From Acidobacteriota bacterium (lineage in GTDB: Bacteria > Acidobacteriota > UBA6911 > RPQK01 > JADFOI01), in NCBI GenBank assembly GCA_027295745.1, contig JAPUKI010000145.1:1-12098 (forward strand): a DNA stretch of 12,098 nt. Direction: 5' to 3'. Below, one piece after another: positions 1 to 6,947 of the stretch (its first letter is position 1; each line of letters starts with the position of its first letter). The notes under the pieces are model-generated. The model saw nothing but the letters and a program-made list of their open reading frames with translations. It searched no databases and had not been told where the DNA came from. Made by a program: the position numbers and the translations under genes.

Positions 1-2
1 AG

Positions 3-1103
3 ACTGCAGAAGCTACCTCGAGAAAGAAGCGCGCAGAACTCGATACCACCGTCTTCCATGAGATCGCTTCTACCCACATAGAAATTCAAGCTCTTTACGA
101 GATCTCCCGGGTACTGGGAAAATCTCTGAAAGTTTCGGATACTCTTTCGCTTCTGGCTGAGAAGATCCAAAAACTGGTTCCCTACACCTCTTGCGTCATT
201 TTTCTCATGGACTCTCAGACCGATAGGGTCATTCCGTATCATACTGCCGGGTTGAACGCCGAGCTTCTGGAAGGCTTGGAACTCAGGGTAGGTGACGGCA
301 TCACAGGCTGGGTTGCCGCTCACAAGCAGTACCTGATGAACGTCTCACCGGCTCCTGATTTCATGGACTTGGAGGAGCTACGCTCCGCCTACCGGAGCTG
401 CCTGGTCATGCCTCTGTCTCTGAACAACAGCATCGTAGGGGTCATCTCGCTCTACTCAGATCAGTCTGAGGACTATCATCAAGATCATCTCCGCTTCATG
501 GAGACCATCGCCGATCACGCGGCCACTGCGATCAGAAATGCCATCATTTACGAAGAGACAGAGGAGAACGCTTATACCGACGTGCTCACAGGACTTCCCA
601 ATCTGCGCTACTTCCACGTTGTCATCGAGCGGGAAATCAAACGCTTTTCCCACCTGGGACAGTGCGTCACCCTTCTGATGATGGATCTGGAATCTTTCAA
701 GCAAATCAACGACACGTACGGCCACAGGGTCGGCGACCGAATCCTGACCGATATCGCTCAACTTTTGCGCGAGCACCTGCGCGACTCAGACACCTGTGTT
801 CGCTATGCCGGGGACGAGTTCATCGCCATCCTGCCTGGTGTGAGCAAGGAGAATGCCAAATACGCCGTCAAACGCATCCAAGAGGCCTTCGACTCCCATC
901 AAATAATGATCGACGAACACAACACCGCTAAGGTCGGCGTCAGTATCGGAGCGGCGACCTTTCCGGAGGATGGAAGAGAACCTGATATGCTTCTGGTGGT
1001 GGCGGACCAGGCCATGTACAAGAACAAGTCGGAGCGTGACCAGCGAAGGAAATTCCCGTCCGAAGTGATCCGCTTCGAAAAGGGTGCGGACAAGTCCTCA
1101 TAA
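3..1103 (+). CDS. GAF-GGDEF diguanylate cyclase (5' end outside window)
   Basis: Predicted to condense two GTP to c-di-GMP, with a GAF domain sensing an unknown signal. The frame is open from base 3, so the visible 366 residues are the C-terminal part of a longer protein; the internal ATG at 207 lies inside the GAF domain and is not the start. GAF spans about residues 30-178 and GGDEF about 191-350. The signature is AGDEF (269-273), a tolerated variant of GGDEF, and the metal-binding Asp lies in MMDLESF. An RDSD motif (260-263) sits exactly five residues before AGDEF, which is the canonical inhibitory I-site, so product feedback is expected. The guanine-contacting Asn (IND) and Asp (GHRVGD) are both present. 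The Asp-to-Ser change seen in cGAMP-making Hypr enzymes is absent, so c-di-GMP is the likely product. The next gene starts 6 bases downstream in the same frame. Confidence 0.93.
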   Translation, partial: TAEATSRKKRAELDTTVFHEIASTHIEIQALYEISRVLGKSLKVSDTLSLLAEKIQKLVPYTSCVIFLMDSQTDRVIPYHTAGLNAELLEGLELRVGDGITGWVAAHKQYLMNVSPAPDFMDLEELRSAYRSCLVMPLSLNNSIVGVISLYSDQSEDYHQDHLRFMETIADHAATAIRNAIIYEETEENAYTDVLTGLPNLRYFHVVIEREIKRFSHLGQCVTLLMMDLESFKQINDTYGHRVGDRILTDIAQLLREHLRDSDTCVRYAGDEFIAILPGVSKENAKYAVKRIQEAFDSHQIMIDEHNTAKVGVSIGAATFPEDGREPDMLLVVADQAMYKNKSERDQRRKFPSEVIRFEKGADKSS

Positions 1104-1109
1104 TTCTCC

Positions 1110-1940
1110 TTGATCAGCATCATCCTTCCGACCTTCAACCGGCGCCAGTTTCTGGGGCGCGCCATCCAGTCGGTGCTCGAGCAGACCTTCCAGGACTGGG
1201 AACTCATCGTTGTCGATGACGGCTCCCAGGATGAGAGTCGGCACCTTGTTCAAAATCTCCACGAGGACCGCATTCATTACCTCTACCAGGCACACAGCGG
1301 GGTGAGTGCAGCCCGCAACGCCGGAATTCACCTGGCACGTCATCCCTGGATTTGCTTTCTGGACAGCGATGATCACTGGAAACCTGCCAAACTGCAGCGG
1401 CAGCTCCAAGAGCTGGAGCGCCGCCCTCAGTTCCAGGTCATTTACACCGATGAGACCTGGATTCGCCGCGGGCGACGAGTCAATCCCAGAAAGATCCACC
1501 GCAAATACAGCGGATGGATCTACCACCGGTGTCTCCCTCTGTGCATTATCAGCCCCAGTTCGGTGTTGCTCCACCGGGGCATCCTGGAACGGGAGGGCCT
1601 CTTCGACGAAAAGTTTCCGGTGTGTGAGGACTATGAGATGTGGCTGAGGATTTCTTCCCGGCAACCCATCTTCTTCCTGGATGAGCCGCTCATAGTGAAG
1701 GTGGGCGGACATCCCGACCAGCTGTCACACAGCCTATGGGGACTGGACCGCTATCGCGTACAGGCACTGATCCAGATTTACTCCTCGAACCGTCTCACGC
1801 CGCAGCAGAAATTCTGGACGGCCGGCCAGATTGTGGAGAAACTGACGATCCTGGCCAGCGGATTTGCCAATCGGGGCAAATCGAGGGAAGCAGCGAGATA
1901 TCGGAGAATGATCCGAGACTGGTCCTGCCAGTTGGAGTAA
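1110..1940 (+). CDS. family 2 glycosyltransferase (GT-A fold)
   Basis: Transfers a sugar from a nucleotide-sugar donor, probably during synthesis of surface polysaccharide or another glycoconjugate; donor and acceptor cannot be read from sequence. The 276-residue protein opens with the usual ISIILPTFNR strand. It has the nucleotide-binding DDGS (36-39), a DSDD metal-binding motif (85-88) and the late acidic CEDYEMWLR motif (from about 172). No signal peptide or membrane span is visible, so it should be cytoplasmic or peripheral. The start is TTG at 1110. The upstream cyclase stop (1101-1103) is in the same frame, so no earlier start is possible, and the family N-terminus matches exactly. No Shine-Dalgarno sequence precedes the TTG, which suggests reinitiation coupled to the upstream gene. 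Fold and family are certain; the substrate is unknown. Confidence 0.9.
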   Translation: MISIILPTFNRRQFLGRAIQSVLEQTFQDWELIVVDDGSQDESRHLVQNLHEDRIHYLYQAHSGVSAARNAGIHLARHPWICFLDSDDHWKPAKLQRQLQELERRPQFQVIYTDETWIRRGRRVNPRKIHRKYSGWIYHRCLPLCIISPSSVLLHRGILEREGLFDEKFPVCEDYEMWLRISSRQPIFFLDEPLIVKVGGHPDQLSHSLWGLDRYRVQALIQIYSSNRLTPQQKFWTAGQIVEKLTILASGFANRGKSREAARYRRMIRDWSCQLE

Positions 1941-1941
1941 T

Positions 1942-1969
1942 GAAGGCCGTGGTTTAACCGCCAGCCTTC
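1942..1969. terminator. possible bidirectional terminator hairpin
   Basis: The 28-base gap between two convergent genes is almost wholly an imperfect inverted repeat. GAAGGC (1942-1947) pairs with GCCTTC (1964-1969), and an inner GGTT/AACC (1951-1954 and 1956-1959) closes on one base, with an unpaired bulge between the stems. There is no strong T run on either strand, so termination activity is only suggested. Confidence 0.35.
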
Positions 1970-2913
1970 TACTCGTTGGCGCTGCTCAGCCGCTCCGGAG
2001 CAAAATACCCTTTCCGATGTCGGAGTCTCACGCCATCCCGGTTCACCTTCACCTTGATCTCGCGAAAGGTCCCATCTCTATCTTTATTGGTTGGAACGTA
2101 AGTCAGATTGTACTGACTGCGCAACTCCTGGTCCACCTCCTGGAAGGCAGAGGCGAGCCGGTCGGTCGAGTAGGGAAAAAAGGCGGTGCCACCGGTAACC
2201 TCTGTCAACTGCTTCAAAGCATTGTCTCCCTCATGATCGATGTCTGCGCCGAAGCGGGTGGTGCTAATGGCATAGACGGTGATCTCGGCCTGGTAAGCCA
2301 TGCGGAGCATCTCCTCAAAAGAGTGCTTGCTGGTGAGGTCGGCTCCGTCAGAGAGGATGACGACCGTTTTACGCCCCGGCTCATTCAACATCTTCTGTTC
2401 CGCCACCAGGTACACGGCATCATAGAGAGAGGTCCCGCCTCCTGCTTTCAACAAATTGATCTCCCGGACCAAATCGTTGGGGTTGGAAGTGAAATCGTGA
2501 AGGAGGGTCACCCCAGTATCGAATTCGACAAGCATTGCCCTGTCGCTGGGGCGCATGACAGCATAGAGGAAATCGGTAGCCGCCTCCTTTTCAAAGTCCA
2601 ACTTGAGTCTGACGCTGGAACTGGTGTCCATGCAAAGTGCGATGGTCAAGGGGAGATCCGTCTGCTGGGTGAAGTTTGTGATGGTTTGCAGGACTCCATC
2701 CTCATAGATCTGAAAATCCTCCTTTGTCAGATCCGTGACAAACTCGCGCGTCTCATTGTCGTGGACCGCTGCCAGGACATTGACCGCATCCACCTCGACT
2801 CGAAAGGGTGCCTGACCCTCCCTTTCGTCCGCACCCTCCTGGGCCTCCACCCCGGTAAGAGAAAGACAGAGTGGCAAGAGAATGGCCATCGGTATCCATG
2901 TCGAGAACTTCAT
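1969..2913 (-). CDS. secreted VWA-domain protein, acidobacterial type
   Basis: A 314-residue exported protein with a von Willebrand factor A domain, probably for metal-dependent protein or ligand binding outside the cytoplasm; no specific role is known for this family. Residues 1-24 form a signal peptide with a VEA cleavage site, leaving Gln25 as the mature N-terminus. An N-terminal region containing LTKEDFQIYEDG precedes the VWA domain (about 87-280). The MIDAS is complete: DTSSS (96-100), Thr161 in GGGTS and Asp189 in LSDG. The C-terminus ends with the RKGYFAP pattern typical of the 'VWFA-related Acidobacterial domain' family. The frame stays open up to 3027, but the ATG at 2913 is preferred: it begins the signal peptide and AGAGG lies 4 bases upstream. 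It follows the pseudouridine synthase by 10 bases, so it is the last gene of the operon. Confidence 0.9.
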   Translation of the reverse strand: MKFSTWIPMAILLPLCLSLTGVEAQEGADEREGQAPFRVEVDAVNVLAAVHDNETREFVTDLTKEDFQIYEDGVLQTITNFTQQTDLPLTIALCMDTSSSVRLKLDFEKEAATDFLYAVMRPSDRAMLVEFDTGVTLLHDFTSNPNDLVREINLLKAGGGTSLYDAVYLVAEQKMLNEPGRKTVVILSDGADLTSKHSFEEMLRMAYQAEITVYAISTTRFGADIDHEGDNALKQLTEVTGGTAFFPYSTDRLASAFQEVDQELRSQYNLTYVPTNKDRDGTFREIKVKVNRDGVRLRHRKGYFAPERLSSANE

Positions 2914-2923
2914 TTCGCCTCTA

Positions 2924-3865
2924 TTATCCCAGAGCCGATAGGAACTCGGCAAGTTCCTTTGGCAGGGGCAGCTCAAATGAGACTCTCTTCTTTGTTTCGG
3001 GATGAAGAAAAGCCAAATAGGCAGCATGGAGAAAGTGCCTCCCCAATTTGCGGATGGCCTCGGTCTGGTCCGGATCTTTCAGACGTTGAGCCGCCTTTTT
3101 ACCGTAGGTCTGATCTCCTACAACGGGATGTCCGAGATGCTGAAAATGGACCCGTATTTGATGGGTTCGCCCGGTGTGAGGAAACACCTGAACATAGCTA
3201 AAATCCGGGTAAGTGCGGATCACTGCATACTTGGTGAGGGCCCTCCGGCTCCGCCGGCCGCGGGTGGACATTCTGGTACGTGCTCGAGGATCACGTCCAA
3301 GAGCAACATCCACAGTTCCTTCCTTCCTTTTCAGCCGTCCATGAACCAGAGCCAGATAACGCTTTTCGACCTGACGCGCCTTGAATTGGTTGGCCACAAA
3401 TTCATGGGCCTGATCATTCTTGGCCACCACTATCAAGCCAGAAGTCGCCTTGTCCAAACGATGAACGATCCCGGGACGGATGCTGCCGGAGTGGCTGATG
3501 GCCTGAAAATGATGCAGCAGTGCGTTAGCCAGGGTGCCTTGCCGATTCCCCGCTCCGGGATGAACAACCATGCCTGAGGGTTTGTCAACGACCACCAGTA
3601 CATCGTCCTCATAGACGATGTGCAGGACAATCGGTTCGGGAACGAGCTCGACAGGCACTGGCGCAGGAGGCACAACCAGAATCTGCTCACCCTCTTTGAC
3701 CTGGTAATTCGCCTTCCGCCTTTCCCCCTCGATTGTCACATGACCCGACTCGATCCACCGCTGCAGAGCGCTGCGACTGAACTGCTCAAGCTTCTGCGAC
3801 AAGAAGAGATCGAGCCTCTGGGTGGCTTCCTCCACGCTGACTCGTAAGAGAATGCTCTCAAACAC
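2924..3865 (-). CDS. rluD: RluD-type 23S rRNA pseudouridine synthase
   Basis: Isomerises uridines to pseudouridine in large-subunit rRNA (in E. coli, RluD acts in the helix 69 region). The domains are in the usual order: an N-terminal S4 RNA-binding domain (QRLDLFLSQ onward, about residues 17-65), then the RsuA/RluA catalytic domain. The catalytic Asp lies in HRLDKATSGL at residue 138, nearly the same position as in E. coli RluD. The TGRTHQIRVH motif of the family is also present. The frame extends to a TTG at 3913, but that would overlap lgt by 56 bases and adds residues not expected in the family. GTG at 3865 gives the normal N-terminus and an 8-base overlap with the lgt stop, implying translational coupling. 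RluA/RluC paralogues cannot be excluded; the rluD symbol rests on the S4 domain and length (313 residues). Confidence 0.9.
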   Translation of the reverse strand: MFESILLRVSVEEATQRLDLFLSQKLEQFSRSALQRWIESGHVTIEGERRKANYQVKEGEQILVVPPAPVPVELVPEPIVLHIVYEDDVLVVVDKPSGMVVHPGAGNRQGTLANALLHHFQAISHSGSIRPGIVHRLDKATSGLIVVAKNDQAHEFVANQFKARQVEKRYLALVHGRLKRKEGTVDVALGRDPRARTRMSTRGRRSRRALTKYAVIRTYPDFSYVQVFPHTGRTHQIRVHFQHLGHPVVGDQTYGKKAAQRLKDPDQTEAIRKLGRHFLHAAYLAFLHPETKKRVSFELPLPKELAEFLSALG

Positions 3866-4661
3866 GGCGGGTGGTTGGAAGGGATTGGCTGCGGAAATAG
3901 AGAAAAGTAACAACTCCGGCAGGCACGATCAACAGGCTGATGAACTGGGATGTGGAAAGAGCACCACCGAACACGAATCCCCGGCCCATGTCTCCCCGGA
4001 AAAACTCCAGTGCAAAGCGAGCCACTCCGTAAAACACCAGATAGGAGGAAAAGACCTGGCCGGTGAAGCGCCTCTTCTTGTAGATCCAAAGCAGGAGCCC
4101 AAAAATCAAGAGTGTAGTCCCAGACTCATAGAGCTGGGTTGGATGCAGGGATATGTTGATGGGCACTCCAATGTACTGGTGAGCGTACTCGCTGGTAAAG
4201 GTGACGGCCCACGGCAGCTCGGCCGGTTTGCCGTAATCGCAGCCTGCTGCAAAACAACCCAGCCGTCCAATCGACTGTCCCAAGGCAATGGCTGGAGCAG
4301 CAGCGTCGGCGACGAGCCAAAACTTCAGCTGAGGGGTCCTCCAAATGAATATTGCGCAGCCGATGACGGCCCCCATCAACCCGCCGTAAAAGACCCCGCC
4401 CGCCTGCCAGAACTCCAGGGAAACCAGACGTGAAGGCGCTTCAAGATAACCTCCAAGGTCTGTCAAGACCAGCAGAACTTTAGCCCCGATCAAGGCAGAG
4501 ACAATGCTAATCAACCCCAGATCCCAGACCCGATTGACTGGGATACTCTCCCTTTCAGCCAAACGTGAGGCTACCGTGATGGACACCAGGTAGGCCGTGG
4601 CCAGGAGCAGGCCATAGGTATGAAGAGTAACTGGCCCAATCTCAAAGAGTCGTGGAAACAT
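3858..4661 (-). CDS. lgt: prolipoprotein diacylglyceryl transferase
   Basis: Transfers diacylglyceryl from phosphatidylglycerol to the lipobox cysteine of prolipoproteins, the first step of lipoprotein maturation in the inner membrane. The 267-residue protein has about seven hydrophobic segments. Family landmarks are the N-terminal HTYGLLL, GGVFYGGLMG (88-97), the signature GQSIGRLGCFAAGC (128-141), HPTQLYES (173-180) and EFFRGD (219-224). At the position of E. coli His103 there is Tyr92, a replacement I believe is common outside Proteobacteria. The signature ends in a Cys-rich AGCDYG form instead of the enterobacterial GNF form. The ATG at 4661 gives the standard N-terminus, but there is no clear Shine-Dalgarno sequence. 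Only 23 bases separate the start from an upstream palindrome, leaving little room for a private promoter, so transcription from the EF-G-like gene is likely. Confidence 0.96.
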   Translation of the reverse strand: MFPRLFEIGPVTLHTYGLLLATAYLVSITVASRLAERESIPVNRVWDLGLISIVSALIGAKVLLVLTDLGGYLEAPSRLVSLEFWQAGGVFYGGLMGAVIGCAIFIWRTPQLKFWLVADAAAPAIALGQSIGRLGCFAAGCDYGKPAELPWAVTFTSEYAHQYIGVPINISLHPTQLYESGTTLLIFGLLLWIYKKRRFTGQVFSSYLVFYGVARFALEFFRGDMGRGFVFGGALSTSQFISLLIVPAGVVTFLYFRSQSLPTTRRV

Positions 4662-4684
4662 GGGCTATTTATCTATCCGGTTAT

Positions 4685-4770
4685 GCGTGGGAGGCACCTC
4701 AGGTGCCGAACGGGCTCGCCCGAACCTGGTACATCCGAAGCGGATTCGGCACCTGCGGTACCTCCCACGC
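4685..4770. repeat. REP-like nested inverted repeat
   Basis: Two 26-base arms, 4685-4710 and 4745-4770, match as reverse complements at 24 of 26 positions. Each arm is also palindromic: the left contains GGCACCT-C-AGGTGCC and the right GGCACC-TGC-GGTACC (one mismatch). The 34-base centre can form two more short hairpins, CGGGC-TC-GCCCG (4711-4722) and ATCCG-AAG-CGGAT (4733-4745, its last base shared with the right arm). The whole could fold as a long stem with two apical hairpins, as in REP/BIME elements. It lies between the EF-G-like stop and the lgt start. No T run follows it on the minus strand, so a simple intrinsic terminator is unlikely. Confidence 0.75.
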
Positions 4771-4788
4771 CCTGACGACAGCACGAAC

Positions 4789-6882
4789 TCAGGCGCTTTT
4801 TTCCTCCTTTTCACGCCGAGCTTCCTCAATGACGCGCTCAACCAGCTGAGCTGGAACCACGTCGTAGTGAGACTGTTCCATGTGAAAGCTTCCTCGTCCT
4901 CCAGTCAGAGAGGTGAGGGTCGGTGCATAGTGCAGCATCTCAGCCATGGGAACCTTAGCCCCAATCACCTGTGTACCTCCCTTGACATCCATTCCCAGTA
5001 TACGGCCACGCCGACTGTTGAGATCGCCCATGACATCGCCAGCAGTTTCCTCGGGGGCGTAGATCTCAACCTTCATGATTGGCTCCAAAAGCACAGGCTT
5101 GGCCAGTTCCATGGCCTTTCTGAAGGCCAGCGAGCCGGCAATCTTGAAGGCCATGTCGGAGGAGTCCACAGCGTGGTAGCTACCGTCATAAAGAGTCACT
5201 TTGAAATCGACCACCGGATAGCCAGCTAAAAAGCCCTTCTCAGCTGCTTCCACAACTCCCTTTTCAACTGCCGGTATGTAATTACGAGGAATGGCACCGC
5301 CAAAGATCTCGTTCAGAAACTGGAAACCCTCATCCCTCTTTCGAGGCTCCAGTCTGATTTTACAGTCTCCAAACTGACCGTGGCCGCCCGTCTGTTTTTT
5401 GTGCTTTCCCTGCACGTCCGCTTTACCGGTAATGGTTTCTCGATAGGGAACCTTTGGCGTTCTCAGCACCACTTCGACTCCGAATTTTTTCTTCAGCTTG
5501 CCTACCGCAACCTCTACATGGAGCTGGCCGCTCCCTGACAGCAGGAACTCCTTGGTCCCGGACTCTCGCCGGAAGCGAAGGGAGGGATCCTCTTCAAGCA
5601 TCCGTCCGATGGCGTGACTCATTTTGTCCTCATCGCCACGTGACTTCGGCTCGATAGCATAGCTGATGGCGGGCTCTGGAAACTCAACCTTCTTGAAAGA
5701 GCCTTGAAAAGAGGGCTCGGCCAGTGTATCCCCAGTGGTGGTGCCCTTGAGTTTTAACACAGCACAGATGTCCCCGGCATGGACGACCGGAACCCCCTCG
5801 TGAGCCTTTCCCTGCATCACTTGGAGAGTGCCGAGCCGCTCTTCCACTTCACTGGAAAAATTTTTCAAGGTTGACTCAGATTTCAGGCTTCCAGAAAGAA
5901 CCTTGATCACATTGATCCGACCGGTGAAAGGGTCGGCCAGCGTCTTTAAAACGAAGGCCGCAGCCGGCCCATCTTTCCCGATCTGAAATGGCGTTTCCTC
6001 TTTGCTCCCGGCATCGACGAGGGGGATGGATCCACGCTCCAGTGGATTGGGAAACAATTCAACGATCCAATCCAGCAGCTGCTTGACTCCGACGTTATTC
6101 GTGGAGGAAACACAAAACAGGGGAAAGACACCCTGAGACTGAATCCCCTTTCGCAGTCCCGACAGCAGTTCCGCATCCGACAGCGTCCCACTTTCAAAGA
6201 ACTTCTCCATGAGCTCGTCATCCTGTTCTGCAATCATTTCGATGAGCTCTTCACGACGCTTCTCAGCTTCGGACTGAAGCTCCTCTGGAACCGCCTCCTC
6301 TTTGAACTTTCCGCTTGTGCCTGTCTCATACAGGTAAGCCCGGTTCCGAATCAGATCAACGATCCCTTTGAAGTTACTCTCTTCCCCTATGGGCAGCTGC
6401 ACAGGAACCAGGGAGCGCCCGAAAGCAGCCTGGAGAGCCTCCAGGCTGCGCTGAAAGCTGGCCCGATCTCGATCCAACTTATTCAAGACAATGGCCCGCG
6501 GCAGTTTGAGTTCCTCGGCAAAGGACCAGACGAGCTCAGTTTGCACCTCCACCCCAGAGACAGCATCCACTACTACCACAACGGTTTCGGCACCTACCAT
6601 CGAGGCCTTGGTATCCAGAATAAAAGTCCGATAGCCGGGGGTATCCAGAATATTGACCTTGAACCCTTTCCATTCGAGGCGGGCCAAGGCGGTGCTGATG
6701 GTAATCTTTCGTTCAATCTCATCCTGGTCGCAGTCGGTAATGGTGTTTCCTTCCTCGACACGACCCAGACGACTGACCGCCCCGGCCGAATACAGCAGAG
6801 CACTGGCCAGCGAAGTCTTTCCTGAATCCCCATGACCGACAAGGACGATGTTGCGGATGTTTTCGCTGTCGAAGACCTTCAT
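4789..6882 (-). CDS. elongation factor G-like GTPase (EF-G2 type)
   Basis: A translational GTPase paralogous to EF-G, 697 residues, with all five domains: G domain (about 1-275), II (300-390), III (400-475), IV (480-600) and V (600-690). G1 is GHGDSGKT (16-23), G3 is DTPGY (80-84) and G4 is NKLD (134-137). Domain IV carries GGHGQFGDC, and domain V has MGDLNSRRGRILGM. The switch II motif is DTPGY, so the catalytic His of true EF-G (DTPGH) is replaced by Tyr84; switch I is also diverged (RKITIST rather than RGITI). This marks the EF-G-like paralogue group, not the main fusA. A mycobacterial EF-G2 is reported to lack ribosome-stimulated GTPase activity, so a non-canonical role is plausible. The start is ATG at 6882, with a strong AGGAAGGAG 5 bases upstream; the frame runs further, to 7017, but that extension has no support. 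Confidence 0.93.
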   Translation of the reverse strand: MKVFDSENIRNIVLVGHGDSGKTSLASALLYSAGAVSRLGRVEEGNTITDCDQDEIERKITISTALARLEWKGFKVNILDTPGYRTFILDTKASMVGAETVVVVVDAVSGVEVQTELVWSFAEELKLPRAIVLNKLDRDRASFQRSLEALQAAFGRSLVPVQLPIGEESNFKGIVDLIRNRAYLYETGTSGKFKEEAVPEELQSEAEKRREELIEMIAEQDDELMEKFFESGTLSDAELLSGLRKGIQSQGVFPLFCVSSTNNVGVKQLLDWIVELFPNPLERGSIPLVDAGSKEETPFQIGKDGPAAAFVLKTLADPFTGRINVIKVLSGSLKSESTLKNFSSEVEERLGTLQVMQGKAHEGVPVVHAGDICAVLKLKGTTTGDTLAEPSFQGSFKKVEFPEPAISYAIEPKSRGDEDKMSHAIGRMLEEDPSLRFRRESGTKEFLLSGSGQLHVEVAVGKLKKKFGVEVVLRTPKVPYRETITGKADVQGKHKKQTGGHGQFGDCKIRLEPRKRDEGFQFLNEIFGGAIPRNYIPAVEKGVVEAAEKGFLAGYPVVDFKVTLYDGSYHAVDSSDMAFKIAGSLAFRKAMELAKPVLLEPIMKVEIYAPEETAGDVMGDLNSRRGRILGMDVKGGTQVIGAKVPMAEMLHYAPTLTSLTGGRGSFHMEQSHYDVVPAQLVERVIEEARREKEEKSA

Positions 6883-6906
6883 AAATTCTCCTTCCTGGGA
6901 TATAGT
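6878..6906 (+). promoter_or_regulatory. predicted promoter for the glutaminyl cyclase gene
   Basis: A TTCATA -35 (6878-6883), 17-base spacer and TATAGT -10 (6901-6906) would start transcription near 6913, about 22 bases before the ATG at 6935. The element overlaps the start codon and ribosome binding site of the divergent EF-G-like gene. The two predicted start points are almost face to face, so the two transcription units could interfere. Confidence 0.35.
6888..6896 (-). promoter_or_regulatory. strong ribosome binding site of the EF-G-like gene
   Basis: The minus strand reads AGGAAGGAG five bases before the ATG at 6882. This fixes the start and rules out the 45-residue N-terminal extension that is open upstream. 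Confidence 0.8.
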
Positions 6907-6918
6907 CTGAGTGGCAGG

Positions 6919-6947
6919 AATGTAGCACAGCGATATGGACTTTTCAA
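6919..6947 (-). promoter_or_regulatory. predicted sigma-70 promoter for the EF-G-like operon
   Basis: On the minus strand a TTGAAA -35 (6942-6947) is followed by a 17-base spacer and a TACATT -10 (6919-6924). Transcription would start near 6912, giving a leader of about 30 bases that includes the Shine-Dalgarno sequence. The -35 lies inside the first codons of the divergent glutaminyl cyclase gene. Prediction by eye only. Confidence 0.4.

Noticed and set aside
269..308. Hypr-type GGDEF making cGAMP, which occurs in some acidobacteria
   Set aside because: The guanine-binding Asp in GHRVGD (near 720-740) is present, not the Ser seen in Hypr enzymes, so the protein looks like a normal c-di-GMP synthase.
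2017..3201. 394-codon open frame on the plus strand opposite the VWA and rluD genes
   Set aside because: Its product shows no recognisable motif, while the minus strand in the same bases encodes a complete MIDAS and a pseudouridine synthase. It is an antisense shadow caused by codon bias.
3866..3913. 16-residue extension of the pseudouridine synthase from a TTG at 3913
   Set aside because: It would overlap lgt by 56 bases, GGAG directly abuts the TTG with no spacing, and the GTG at 3865 puts the catalytic Asp at the usual position.
4685..4770. Intrinsic terminator after the EF-G-like gene
   Set aside because: The stem is far longer than usual, nested, and not followed by a T run on the minus strand, so a REP-like element is the better description.
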